DNA of 64,000 bases from Halobacillus shinanisalinarum (GTDB lineage Bacteria; Bacillota; Bacilli; Bacillales; Halobacillaceae): positions 4,008,001-4,072,000 of the forward strand of contig NZ_CP095074.1 in assembly GCF_022919835.1 (NCBI RefSeq), written 5' to 3'. The notes beneath the pieces were generated by a model. It searched no databases, had not been told where the DNA came from, and worked only from the letters and a program-made list of their open reading frames with translations. The position numbers and the translations under genes are program-made. Each line of letters opens with the position of its first letter. The stretch's first letter is position 1. Positions 50,137 through 59,197 of the stretch are shown here, one piece after another.

Positions 50137-51693
50137 TTAAAATACTCTCGTGGTCCAATCTTCACAATTCCAAACGTCTGTGACAATATTTTGATAAAAC
50201 TCTGGTTCGTGTGAGATCAAAAGCACACTGCCTTTGTAATCGTTCAAGGCACGTTTGAGTTCTGCCTTGGCATCAACATCCAGGTGGTTGGTCGGTTCAT
50301 CAAGGACGAGCAAGTTGGTCTCTTTATTGATTAGTTTACAGAGTCGAACCTTCGCCTTTTCGCCACCGCTTAACACTTGAACTTTACTCTCGATGTGCTT
50401 TTTGGTTAAACCACACCTGGCTAAAGAAGCACGTACTTCATGGTGAGTGAAATGAGGAAATTCATCCCATATTTCTTGAATGCATGTGTTGTTGGTTGCT
50501 TCCTTTAATTCTTGTTCAAAATAACCGATATGAAGGTAATCTCCTAACTGTGCCGAACCAGACACAGGGTCTATTTCACCAAGGATACTTCGTAAAAGGG
50601 TCGTTTTTCCGATCCCGTTCGCCCCTGATAATGCAATTTTTTGCCCGCGCTCCATTGACAAGTTAAGAGGTCGGGAGAGGGGTTCGTCATAACCAATGAC
50701 AAGGTCGTTTGTTTCAAACAAGTATTTTCCGGCCGTTCGTGCTTGTTTGAAATGAAACGTTGGTTTCGGCTTTTCCGAATCTAACTCGATGACATCCATC
50801 TTATCGAGCTTTTTCTGACGGGAGGTAGCCAATTTACTCGTTGCCGCATTCGCCTTGTTTTTTGCTACAAAGTTTTTTAAGTTGGCGATTTCTTTTTGCT
50901 GTTTCTTATACGCCGATTCTAACTGTTGTTTCTTCATTTCATAGACGCGGAGGAATTCGTCGTGGTCTCCTGGGTAACGCGTAACCTGTTGGTTTTCCAT
51001 ATGATAGATCAAATTGACAACACTATTGAGAAACGGGATGTCATGGGAAATCAGAATAAAGGCGTGATCGTATTCAAGTAAATAATTTTTTAACCATTCT
51101 ATATGTTCAACGTCAAGGTAGTTCGTTGGTTCATCGAGTAACAGAATATCTGGTTTCTCTAAAAGCAGCTTAGCAAGCAAAACCTTCGTTCTTTGCCCTC
51201 CACTCAAATCGTGAACATCACGATCAAGTCCAATGTCATCGAGACCAAGACCATTGGCAACTTCTTCAACTTTGGCATCAATGGTGTAAAAATCATTGTT
51301 TGTAAGGGCATCTTGAAGTCGACCGGTTTCATCAAGAAGTTCTTCTAGTTCTTCTGGGTCAGCTTCCCCCATTTTCGCAAACAAATGGTTCATTTCTGCT
51401 TCCATATCAAATAGATATTGAAAAGCTGTCCTGAGTACATCTCGAATTGTCATACCTGGCTTTAAATCAGCATGCTGATCCAAGTAACCGATACGTGCGT
51501 GTTTGGACCATGTGATAGTTCCCGCATCAGGCTCTAGTTTGCCTGTAATGATATTCATAAAAGAAGACTTACCCTCGCCATTGGCGCCAATAAGTCCAAT
51601 ATGTTCTCCTTTTAATAAACGAAAAGAAACGTCATCGAAGATCGCACGATCCCCGAACCCATGACTCAACTTATTAACTGTGAGTAAACTCAT
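50137..51693 (-). CDS. yfmM: ABC-F family ATPase YfmM
   Basis: 518 aa, exactly the length of B. subtilis YfmM, and starts MSLLTVNKLSHGFGDRAIF with GLIGANGEGKSSFMN as Walker A, LSGGQRTKVLLAKLLLEKPDILLLDEPTNYLD, then a linker and second domain GANGIGKTT, LSGGEKAKVRLCKL, LLVLDEPTNHLD. These non-resistance ABC-F proteins act on translating ribosomes, probably to resolve stalls. Start ATG 51693 with AAGGTG upstream; ten extra upstream codons have no RBS. Distinct from the Vga/Msr-like gene at 42 kb. Confidence 0.9.
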   Translation of the reverse strand: MSLLTVNKLSHGFGDRAIFDDVSFRLLKGEHIGLIGANGEGKSSFMNIITGKLEPDAGTITWSKHARIGYLDQHADLKPGMTIRDVLRTAFQYLFDMEAEMNHLFAKMGEADPEELEELLDETGRLQDALTNNDFYTIDAKVEEVANGLGLDDIGLDRDVHDLSGGQRTKVLLAKLLLEKPDILLLDEPTNYLDVEHIEWLKNYLLEYDHAFILISHDIPFLNSVVNLIYHMENQQVTRYPGDHDEFLRVYEMKKQQLESAYKKQQKEIANLKNFVAKNKANAATSKLATSRQKKLDKMDVIELDSEKPKPTFHFKQARTAGKYLFETNDLVIGYDEPLSRPLNLSMERGQKIALSGANGIGKTTLLRSILGEIDPVSGSAQLGDYLHIGYFEQELKEATNNTCIQEIWDEFPHFTHHEVRASLARCGLTKKHIESKVQVLSGGEKAKVRLCKLINKETNLLVLDEPTNHLDVDAKAELKRALNDYKGSVLLISHEPEFYQNIVTDVWNCEDWTTRVF

Positions 51694-52107
51694 TTGAAAC
51701 ACCTTTTCCTTATATAGATTCATGCTTATCTATTATAAAGGTCATTGCATTAAAGTGATAGTGGTTTATCTTCGATTGAGAAGGGTAGATAAATATTAAA
51801 TTTATGCACGCTTTCCCTCTTAGGCAAAAAAGGAGAGGAGGAGGTAGACGGATGTTGAGTATTGATTTTAAATTTATCTTAATAAAACACCAAGGAATAG
51901 AGGAGAATAATAATATTCTTAGCAATGGCTTATCGGCAAGTCCAAATAACTTTATTTTTTTAGATTTCTAAAGCAATTTATACAAATGAATGAATTTCAT
52001 AATTTAAGTCCCCTGTGCCCCAGGGGATTCAAAATCTAAAAAAGGAAGTACCTTCCCAAATCTAGTCAAGTAGGAAATTTGATTTTTATTAGGTAAGGGC
52101 GGTAATC
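51694..52107 (+). other. Gene-poor stretch left of the interspersed repeats
   Basis: Contains the promoter zone of yfmM, the small ORF at 51852-51971, and a palindrome AATCCCCTGG-like (about 52007-52028). Nothing else is supported. Confidence 0.3.
51852..51971 (+). CDS. Possible 39-residue small protein
   Basis: ATG preceded by a very strong RBS (GGAGAGGAGGAGG) opens a 39-codon frame starting MLSIDFKFILIKHQGIEE and ending in a hydrophobic FIFLDF. No homologue is recognised. The RBS is the only positive evidence; no promoter or terminator is obvious. Confidence 0.3.
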   Translation: MLSIDFKFILIKHQGIEENNNILSNGLSASPNNFIFLDF

Positions 52108-52302
52108 TGGAAGACTCCATCTCGAGATAGGTTTCCGTTTCCTTGGATGGAGAAGGAGGTCCAAATCACTCGCTTTCCGTGGGCATGCGCTGAGCCTCCT
52201 CGGACTCCGTCCTCCGGGGTCTCACCTGTCATGTTCATCCCACAGGAGTCTCGCAATTTCCCGGACCTCTTGTGTTTGTGAGAAGAACGGAAACACTCCA
52301 GG
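52108..52302 (-). repeat. Interspersed nested-palindrome repeat, copy A
   Basis: About 195 bp with nested inverted arms: GTTTCCGTT (52131) with AACGGAAAC (52286), and AGGTCC (52157) with GGACCT (52263). The interior (CACTCGCTTTCCGTGGGC.., GGGGTCTCACC, CCCACAGGAGTCTCGCAA) is the general form of a repeat I know from many Bacillaceae genomes. Copy B lies 130 bases to the right in opposite orientation. Non-coding. Confidence 0.65.
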
Positions 52303-52430
52303 TTCACAAGTCACCCAAAACGACAGAAGAACTTCTTATCAGAGAGCTGAAAATCTCTCTGTGACGCGGTTATTATGCCACACATTGGAGACTCATTCGG
52401 AATACGAATGGCTCCGTTCATCACAAAACA

Positions 52431-52556
52431 GGTGGGGTGGCTGGGGAAACGGCGAGACCCCGGAAGGCTTCGCCTGAGGAAGCTTGCTGTTTAGAGGATG
52501 TTCGGCTAAAACCGAAACGTCCTGTGGGGCCGCAGGAAAGCGAGTCGTTTCATTGA
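52431..52556 (+). repeat. Interspersed nested-palindrome repeat, copy B
   Basis: Shares with the complement of copy A the blocks GGAAA..GCGAGA, GAGACCCCGGA, GAGGAAGC and CCTGTGGG..GGAAAGCGAGT. It ends about 55 bases before the CBS-domain gene and would lie in or just upstream of its 5' leader. The pair forms one large inverted structure around about 130 bases of unique sequence. Confidence 0.65.
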
Positions 52557-52610
52557 TTAAACTATATATTGTTATGTGATTTTTTCCATAATCAAGGGAG
52601 GAAATGCCTA

Positions 52611-53831
52611 GTGATCATTGCGATCATATTTTTATTATTTGTTTCATTTTTCTTCTCAGGAAGTGAAACGGCATTGACAGCCACCAATAAGATGAGACTG
52701 CAAACGAAGGCAGGTAACAACGATAGAAAGGCTGAAAAACTTTTACATTTAGTTTCTAAACCAGGTGAATTTATTACGACTATTCTAATTGGAAACAATA
52801 TTTCCAATATATTACTTCCTACGCTTGTGACAACGCTTGCGATTCAGTATGGATTTAATGTAGGGCTTGCTTCTGCTATTTTAACGGTTACGATTATCAT
52901 CTTTTCTGAAGTCATTCCTAAATCGGTAGCAGCTGCATTCCCCGATCGTATTGCACTGCTCGTATCCCCGATCATTCGATTTTTTGTCGTTGTTTTTAAA
53001 CCGGTAACGATCGTACTTAATAGGCTTACAGGAATAATTACAAAAGCTCTTGCAAAGGATCAACCAAACGATGTATCCATATCCAAAGAGGAACTGCGTA
53101 CTATGGTTGATATTGCAGACTCAGAAGGAACGTTCAATCAAGCAGAGTCCCACCGTATTAAAGGCGTACTCGATTTTTACAATTTAAATGTCAAGGATGT
53201 ATTAAAAACACCAAGGGTAGAGCTTACTGCTCTTCCAAGTACGGCAAGTTTTGAAGTGGTAAGGGACGTTGTCATTCAAAATCCGTTTACAAGATATCCT
53301 GTATATAAAGAAGATATTGATGATATTGTGGCTGTCTTCCATTCAAAGTATTTGCTATCGTGGTCCACAGAGCAGGGGAAACCGTTAGAAGCATTTAGTT
53401 ACACTGATCCATTGATTATCTATGAATTCCATCCGATAGAATGGGTCTTCCGCAAGATGACAAAAGAGAAAAAACATATGGCCATCGTATTGGATGAGTA
53501 TGGTGGAACAGAAGGAATTCTAACACATGAAGATATAATCGAAGCAATGATTGGTCTAGAAATTGAGGATGAAATGGACCTTGAAAGCGAAGCGATTGTT
53601 GAAAAGGTTACGGATACCGAAATCATTTGTGATGGAAAAATTACGCTTCGGCGGTTAAATTCCATTTTTAATTCAGAAATTCCAGAAGAAGAGGATGTTC
53701 TTGCCGGATATTTGCTAAAAGAGTTTAACGATTTCCCTGAAGAGGGAGAGGTGTTGGAGCGGGTCAACCTAACGTTTAAAGTGTTAGAAACTGAAGGAAG
53801 AACGATTAGAAAGGTCTTGATTATTAAATAA
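52611..53831 (+). CDS. CNNM/CorC-type CBS domain membrane protein (hemolysin-like)
   Basis: 406 aa protein: DUF21/CNNM membrane domain (about 1-180, with FSGSETALTATNKMR near the start and LIGNNISNILLPTL, SEVIPKSVAA), a CBS pair (about 195-315) with VLDEYGGTEGILTHEDIIEAMIG, and a CorC/HlyC C-terminal domain (about 320-405). Family members handle magnesium or other metal export. Start is GTG at 52611 with AAGGGAGGAA; the ATG seven bases upstream is out of frame. It is one of several paralogues usual in Bacillaceae, so no symbol is given. Confidence 0.87.
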   Translation: MIIAIIFLLFVSFFFSGSETALTATNKMRLQTKAGNNDRKAEKLLHLVSKPGEFITTILIGNNISNILLPTLVTTLAIQYGFNVGLASAILTVTIIIFSEVIPKSVAAAFPDRIALLVSPIIRFFVVVFKPVTIVLNRLTGIITKALAKDQPNDVSISKEELRTMVDIADSEGTFNQAESHRIKGVLDFYNLNVKDVLKTPRVELTALPSTASFEVVRDVVIQNPFTRYPVYKEDIDDIVAVFHSKYLLSWSTEQGKPLEAFSYTDPLIIYEFHPIEWVFRKMTKEKKHMAIVLDEYGGTEGILTHEDIIEAMIGLEIEDEMDLESEAIVEKVTDTEIICDGKITLRRLNSIFNSEIPEEEDVLAGYLLKEFNDFPEEGEVLERVNLTFKVLETEGRTIRKVLIIK

Positions 53832-54064
53832 AGCTGCTAAGTATAAGATTAAGCTTGAGACATGGGGACTTAAGCAGCTAGATGCCAGGTTATCATATAA
53901 TTACCTAAGGGTAACATGGATAGGCAACACTTGGTTGGACAGTTTTTAGTGAAGGATTAGATAAGTCTTAGTTCGTAGAAACCTTCAGAAAAATTGGATG
54001 AAGGGCCAAATACAGAATTAATCGGAGAAGTTAGAGTGATGATGTTATAAATGAAGTCTTTTCT
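53832..54064. other. Intergenic hairpin without T run
   Basis: AGCTGCTAAG (53833) pairs with CTTAAGCAGCT (about 53870-53880) across a long loop. No gene is visible; the stretch separates two converging units. Confidence 0.3.
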
Positions 54065-54454
54065 TTAAATATCGTGCTTTCCTGTTTTAAAAATCAAATA
54101 ATCAATATCAATGTTAGTACCTTGAATTTCATCAGAAACAACCTTGAATACAGATTGGTGTTGCTCTAGCTTTTCTTCGAGATGATTGAAATGACTGTGC
54201 ATTTCTGATGACAGGTTGTCTAATTTTGATTCTATACGTTCTTGTCCAGCCTCTAAATTAACCTGTCCAGTTTCAAGTATAGTAAGTCCAGTCACTAAGC
54301 CAGCTTGTCCAACCTCAAGAGTAGCTTGTCCGGTCACTAAGTTAGCTTGACCGACCGCTAGGCTATTTTGCTCCGTTTCTAAGGTATCCAAACGGTCATT
54401 AACTTATTGAATTTCAGTAATAATTTGTTTCAATACTTTCTCCAGGCGACTCCC
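54065..54454 (-). pseudogene. Heptad-repeat coiled-coil protein with an early nonsense codon
   Basis: The clean frame (54391-54065, 108 codons) is made of seven-residue repeats LxxGQxx: LAVGQAN, LVTGQAT, LEVGQAG, LVTGLTI, LETGQVN, LEAGQER, then a longer coiled coil. Upstream in the same frame, LEKVLKQIITEIQ is encoded but followed by TAA (at about 54403) before VNDRLDTLETEQ. This upstream part is the normal N terminus of such Bacillaceae proteins. A TCA-to-TAA type change explains it. Rescue from the TTG at 54391 is possible but has no RBS. Function of the family is unknown. Confidence 0.6.
54235..54361. repeat. Six 21-nt tandem repeats coding LxxGQxx heptads
   Basis: On the plus strand a unit like TGTCCAGCCTCTAAATTAACC recurs every 21 bases with TGTCC at its start in most units; each codes one heptad of the coiled-coil protein on the minus strand. 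Copy number in such repeats is often variable between strains. Confidence 0.7.
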
Positions 54455-55423
54455 CTCCCAGTTTTAAATTATTTTTTTACCATGGTTAGGCTGAATTAGG
54501 TAGAAAAGTAACAACTCTACTTTTTAAATAAGAGGAGGTTAAGTGACAGCAGTCTTGTTCTCGATAAGCAGTCAAAAGGATAAGTATTTTACCTACCGTC
54601 AATAGTTATAGAAGGTGAAAGACTAACTATGTCAATAAGCCCCCGTAAAAATAACCGAGAAAGGTTTTCTTAATCATCCCATATTCCTTCGCAAATATGG
54701 CTTATTTGGATGTTTTGTAAATTTGTTCTATGTACCATTCAATCGGTTGTTTAAGGTTCCCCTTATAATAAGCACGTTTTACACTTTGCCAAGCTGACAA
54801 GATATTCTTTGGTAATAAAAAGGGTCGAGTCATATCAATAAAGGTTTCAGAAATGTTTCGGTTGGTCTACTTTAATAATCGAAACGAGGGATGAAGTTGG
54901 TGTCGTTTCCGGTTCATAAAATTTTTTTATTCATGTCTTTGTTGAATATGTGTTTCTGTTCTTTTACAAATCTTTTTTATAAACATTATTTTTCTCTTTA
55001 TTTGCGCTCTTGTATTCGGCCGAAAAAAGGCGTCGTTTCAGGGGATTGAGAAGATCAGTACCGTGTCATGTACGGTGTCAGATGGGGTGTCATCATAATT
55101 AATAATGAAGGAGTTGGAAAATAGGGTAAATACGTATATCTGGCCCTAAATCTATGCATAAAGCGCGTTAAATACGCAAATACCTCATTAAATCGTACAT
55201 CTATTTTTAGAATGGTCATCTTTTGATTTATTGATTCTGTCGCAGGTGTAGGTTTTCTTGGCGAAAACAGGGCAGCACGCTGCAAAATTAAATGATTTTT
55301 CCAAAAGGATTTAGTCTTGATGCCTGAGTCCTTTACTTATAACATTTTAAGGGCACTGCTTAGAAAGAAAACAGCTTTTAATGAAAATGGTTTTTTCTAC
55401 AAAACAGAAAATGGGGTGTTTCA
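54455..55423. other. About 1 kb decayed stretch
   Basis: No intact gene. It contains an orphan protein fragment (54702-54833, minus strand), a hairpin ACCGT..ACGGT with repeated TGTCA near 55060-55095, and T-rich DNA. The stretch looks like the remains of lost genes. Confidence 0.4.
54702..54866 (-). pseudogene. Orphan C-terminal protein fragment
   Basis: An open frame of about 54 codons reading FIDMTRPFLLPKNILSAWQS then VKRAYYKGNLKQPIEWYIEQ and ending IYKTSK-stop looks like a real protein end (mixed helix, aromatic residues) but has no start with RBS and is cut by a stop at 54867. I cannot identify the parent family. Confidence 0.4.
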
Positions 55424-56074
55424 TTGATACAAGCCGTATTATTTGATTTAGATCGAACATTGTTAGATAGAGATCAGTCACTAAAAAACTTTGTGAAAAA
55501 GCAGTATGACTCTTTTCAATCTCTTCATCAATACATAGAACGCGACGAATTCTTAGAGAGGTTCATTGAGCTTGATGAAGGGGGCTACCAACCGAAGGAA
55601 CAGGTCTATAAACAGCTTGTTGCTCGTTACTATATGGATACCATCAATGATCAAAAATTGCTGGATCATTATTATAATTTTTTCTCAGAAGAATGTATTG
55701 GGTTTAAGGGGATGTGCGAAATGTTAATCATCCTCCAGAAAAAAGGTATAAAGCTGGGGATTATTACAAACGGGCAAACGAACTTTCAAACAGCGAACAT
55801 ACGAGCTTTGGATATAGAAGATTTCCTTGATGTCATCCTGATTTCGGAACAGGAACAAATGAAAAAACCTGATCGTAGGATTTTTCAAAAGGCTGCTGAA
55901 CAGCTGCAGGTACCGATCGAATCCTGTCTTTTTGTTGATGATCATGTTAAAAATGACGTGGAAGGGGCTCTTGCGGCTGGGATGAAAGCTATATGGAAAC
56001 GAGGTCCTGATGATAATTGTAGGAAGGAGGTTTTGTCAATTGTAGAGTTGGAAGAGGTTATAGACTTCCTATAA
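55424..56074 (+). CDS. HAD superfamily hydrolase
   Basis: 216 aa phosphatase-like protein of the haloacid dehalogenase fold. Motif I FDLDRTLLDRD (residues 7-17), motif II ITNGQTNFQT near 118, motif III lysine in KKPDRRIF near 146, motif IV FVDDHVKNDVEGALAAGM near 170. Variant: motif I reads DLDRT instead of DxDGT. Substrate unknown; phosphoglycolate- or nucleotide-phosphatase like. TTG start after GGGGTG. Its 3' end meets a hairpin shared with the converging DMT gene. Confidence 0.87.
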   Translation: MIQAVLFDLDRTLLDRDQSLKNFVKKQYDSFQSLHQYIERDEFLERFIELDEGGYQPKEQVYKQLVARYYMDTINDQKLLDHYYNFFSEECIGFKGMCEMLIILQKKGIKLGIITNGQTNFQTANIRALDIEDFLDVILISEQEQMKKPDRRIFQKAAEQLQVPIESCLFVDDHVKNDVEGALAAGMKAIWKRGPDDNCRKEVLSIVELEEVIDFL

Positions 56075-56101
56075 AAAAAGCGACTGTATCTCTACAGTCG
56101 C
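56073..56101 (-). terminator. Terminator of the DMT transporter gene
   Basis: GCGACTGTA / TACAGTCGC stem; the T run is on the minus strand (complement of 56073-56079). Confidence 0.85.
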
Positions 56102-56106
56102 CCATA

Positions 56107-56970
56107 TTAATCGGCAGTTTTAGCTTCCTTATTATTCCTAAGAAACATGTATAAGGATGCGCCAAAAATGATAAAGTAACCGAGGAAGCTCATCCAATCG
56201 GGCACTTGGTTAAAGAAAATGATACTAATCGCAGCTGTGTACACGACAGTAGAATAGAAGAAGATCGAAATTTCGCGGGCGGGTGCAAATTTATAGGCAA
56301 TCGTTAATCCGAATTGTCCTATTGTTGCAAATCCACCGGCGCCCAATAGATAAATCCATTGTTTCGTTGAGATCGGCTCATAGAAGGCGATTGTAAAAGG
56401 GAGCAGAGAAACGGTTGTAAAAAAGGAAAAATAAAAAACAACCGTATAAAACTGTTCTTTACTTCCAAGTACGCGCAAGAGGGTATAGGCTCCTGCAGCA
56501 AACACAGCTGAGAGAACCCCAACGATATAGGGGATGAGCTCGACGGAAAATTGCGGTTTTATAATGAATAATGTGCCGACAAATGCAACTAAGATTGCCA
56601 CAATTTGATAAGTCTGCGCTTTTTCTTTAAGAAAAATGGCTGAAAAAATAATTAATATAAATGGGCTTAGCTTGTTGAGCATCTCTGCATCTGATAACAC
56701 CATATGGTCAATGGCATAAAAAAACAACACCATCCCAATCGTTCCAAGTGCAGATCTTGAGAGTAGTAACACCTGGTTCTCTTTTTTACCAAAGATTCGT
56801 TCTTTATTGTAGATGACTAATACAAATGCAATCACTGCAGAAACGATATTTCGCATGAACGTTTTTTGAACAGTAGGGACATCACCTGACAACTTCACAA
56901 GAGCTGCCATCATCGAAAATCCAAAGGCAGAGATAAGTAGTAACAGAATTCCTTTATTACGATCACTCAT
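56107..56970 (-). CDS. DMT superfamily transporter (EamA family)
   Basis: 287 aa with ten hydrophobic helices and two EamA repeats (about 5-135 and 147-280). Exporters of this family move metabolites or drugs; the substrate cannot be inferred. RBS GGAGG before ATG. Single gene with its own terminator. Confidence 0.88.
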   Translation of the reverse strand: MSDRNKGILLLLISAFGFSMMAALVKLSGDVPTVQKTFMRNIVSAVIAFVLVIYNKERIFGKKENQVLLLSRSALGTIGMVLFFYAIDHMVLSDAEMLNKLSPFILIIFSAIFLKEKAQTYQIVAILVAFVGTLFIIKPQFSVELIPYIVGVLSAVFAAGAYTLLRVLGSKEQFYTVVFYFSFFTTVSLLPFTIAFYEPISTKQWIYLLGAGGFATIGQFGLTIAYKFAPAREISIFFYSTVVYTAAISIIFFNQVPDWMSFLGYFIIFGASLYMFLRNNKEAKTAD

Positions 56971-57105
56971 ACATTTTTTCCTCCATTATTGCTATCATTC
57001 GTAAAATCACCTATATTATCCTAATACAATCGTGTTAAGAAAAAAAGTATTTCGGGTTTGATCGCACTTCAGTGGGGAATATAAGTTAGGCTAGGAGGCG
57101 ACCAT

Positions 57106-57384
57106 TTGATTTGTTCCCATCCTGTGTTTACAACGAAGCGAGTTATTAAAGATAATCAGCAGCATTATGTTGAAGAAGAGTCCCATATAGAATTGTACAA
57201 CGACCAAGTTATAACCCCATCAGCCCAATTTTTGATTGAAGATGTTCATGATGTGTCCTATCGTCCGCTGTCAGGGACGTATGGCTTTTTTTATTTGCAT
57301 ACCATAAGAGGGGTGTATTCCTTTAAGGTAAAAGGTTCACCTGAAATATGGATGGCAGAGTATAAAAAAGTGCAGGTCAGGTGA
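57106..57384 (+). CDS. Hypothetical 92-residue protein
   Basis: Small soluble protein, mostly beta by pattern (VTPSAQFLIEDVHDVSYRPL, GTYGFFYLHTIRGVYSFKVKG), which resembles a single PH-like barrel, though I cannot confirm it. TTG start with AGGAGG seven bases upstream. No function known. Confidence 0.6.
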   Translation: MICSHPVFTTKRVIKDNQQHYVEEESHIELYNDQVITPSAQFLIEDVHDVSYRPLSGTYGFFYLHTIRGVYSFKVKGSPEIWMAEYKKVQVR

Positions 57385-57450
57385 TTCGTTCGTATTTGCC
57401 CGCAATTTTGTAGTAAATGGCCGTGATCTCAAGTGAAACGATGACTTCTA

Positions 57451-57507
57451 AAAAAAGCTGCCTCAATAAAGGTCGTCCATTTCACGACCTTGCGAGGCAG
57501 CATTTTT
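57451..57507 (+). terminator. Long hairpin terminator
   Basis: GCTGCCTC..GAGGCAGC outer stem and AAGGTCGT..ACGACCTT inner stem, flanked by A and T runs. It can act in both directions. Confidence 0.85.
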
Positions 57508-57575
57508 ACGTTCAACTGGCTTGATAAGAAAAGACTATAATGTGTGTCTTTAAAGATGCTTACGGTAATCTTAGT

Positions 57576-59033
57576 CTATGAAGCGTTCGCTTTATTTTGG
57601 TAGGCAGCTAATCGGTTGACAAGCTGGGAACTAGCTGGATTAAGCCCACCAATTTTGACCAATTTATCATTTTCCTCAAGTTTTGTCACGAGTTTATCAA
57701 TCGCGGCTACGCCCGAATCATCCCAAACATGGGCATGAGTGAAGTCAATGTGTACTTCTTTTGCCTCTACATTAAGATCTATTTGTGTCATTAAGCTCTC
57801 AATGGAAGCGAAGAAAACTTGCCCGCTTACGAAATAAGTCTTTGTCTCAGCTTCTAGTTTCTCCTCAACATGCACTTTAGAAATTTTTGCAACAAAGAAG
57901 ATGGCACTTAAAATCACACCAGCTAAGACACCAATAGATAGGTTGTGCGTTAATACAACGGATACGACGGTAACGACCATAACGACAGAATCTGAGATCG
58001 GATTTTTATGAAATTTCGTTAAAGAACTCCAGTCAAATGTTCCGATCGAAACCATAAACATCACACCAACGAGCACAGCCATCGGAATTTGAACGAGGAT
58101 ATCGTTAAATGAAATAATCAGCAGGATGAGAAATACCCCTGCGACTAAAGTGGATAAACGACCGCGCCCTCCTGAGGAAACGTTGATAACGGATTGTCCT
58201 ATCATGGCACATCCCGCCATTCCTCCGAAAAATCCTGACGTAATATTAGCAATTCCCTGGCCGCGAGCTTCTTTGTTCTTATCACTCACAGTATCTGTCA
58301 TATCATCAACAATTTGTGATGTCAGTAAAGACTCAAGCAAACCCACAAATGCTAAAGCAAGGGAAATCGGAAAAATAATTTGTAATGTCTCAAACGTAAG
58401 CGGAATTTCAGGTACTAAGAAGATAGGAAGAGTACTTGAAAGTTCACCCATATCCCCTACAGTTTTTAACGATAAACCACTAGTAGCAGTGATGACCGTC
58501 ATTAAGATAATTGCGATTAGCGGTGCGGGTACAGCTTTAGTAAACCTCGGAAGAATATAAATGATCGCAAGGGAACCGGCAACCATCGCATACATCACCC
58601 AGTTGGCACCTTCAAAGTGCGGCAGTTGGGCAGTAAAAATTAAGATGGCAAGTGCATTAACAAAGCCTACCATCACGGACCGCGGGATAAACTTCATAAG
58701 CTGACCGACTCGCAATACTCCTAATAGAAATTGCAAGATTCCAGTTAAGATCGTTGCTGCAAGCAAATACTCAAGTCCATGGTCCTTTACTAATGTGACC
58801 ATAAGCAGAGCCATTGCTCCAGTTGCAGCCGAAATCATCCCCGGGCGTCCACCCATAAAAGCAATAACGACAGCGATACAGAAGGAAGCGTACAAACCTA
58901 CCATGGGGTCGACTCCAGCTATGATAGAGAAAGCGATTGCCTCAGGGATAAGCGCCATAGCGACAACCATGCCTGAGAGCACATCGTTTTTTACGTTTCC
59001 AAACCATTGTTGTTTAATTGTAGCCGTGTTCAA
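57576..59033 (-). CDS. SulP family anion transporter with STAS domain
   Basis: 485 aa. Eleven or more membrane helices (about 15-385), with the family signature [28 protein letters not shown] at the start, and a C-terminal STAS domain (about 395-485). SulP proteins import sulfate, bicarbonate or other anions, often with sodium; here the substrate is unknown. TTG 59033 has AAGAGGTG six bases upstream; an ATG at 59051 coincides with this RBS and is less likely. No carbonic anhydrase is adjacent. Confidence 0.88.
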   Translation of the reverse strand: MNTATIKQQWFGNVKNDVLSGMVVAMALIPEAIAFSIIAGVDPMVGLYASFCIAVVIAFMGGRPGMISAATGAMALLMVTLVKDHGLEYLLAATILTGILQFLLGVLRVGQLMKFIPRSVMVGFVNALAILIFTAQLPHFEGANWVMYAMVAGSLAIIYILPRFTKAVPAPLIAIILMTVITATSGLSLKTVGDMGELSSTLPIFLVPEIPLTFETLQIIFPISLALAFVGLLESLLTSQIVDDMTDTVSDKNKEARGQGIANITSGFFGGMAGCAMIGQSVINVSSGGRGRLSTLVAGVFLILLIISFNDILVQIPMAVLVGVMFMVSIGTFDWSSLTKFHKNPISDSVVMVVTVVSVVLTHNLSIGVLAGVILSAIFFVAKISKVHVEEKLEAETKTYFVSGQVFFASIESLMTQIDLNVEAKEVHIDFTHAHVWDDSGVAAIDKLVTKLEENDKLVKIGGLNPASSQLVNRLAAYQNKANAS

Positions 59034-59197
59034 TACTACACCTCTTTCCATAAAAAATTGACACGATCACATTCGTGCCTTGAACCGATAAGAACGAAGC
59101 AAATTATATCATGGTATTTATAAATTGACTAGTCCCATATGCAGGAATTTATGAGGATATGTAAAAAAAGAGCCCTCATAGGAGAGCCCTTAAACGA

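Noticed and set aside
52089..52307. 72-codon minus-strand frame over repeat copy A
   Set aside because: Falls entirely inside a non-coding interspersed repeat.
55055..55285. 76-codon minus-strand frame in the gene-poor kilobase
   Set aside because: No RBS and atypical composition; not supported as a gene.
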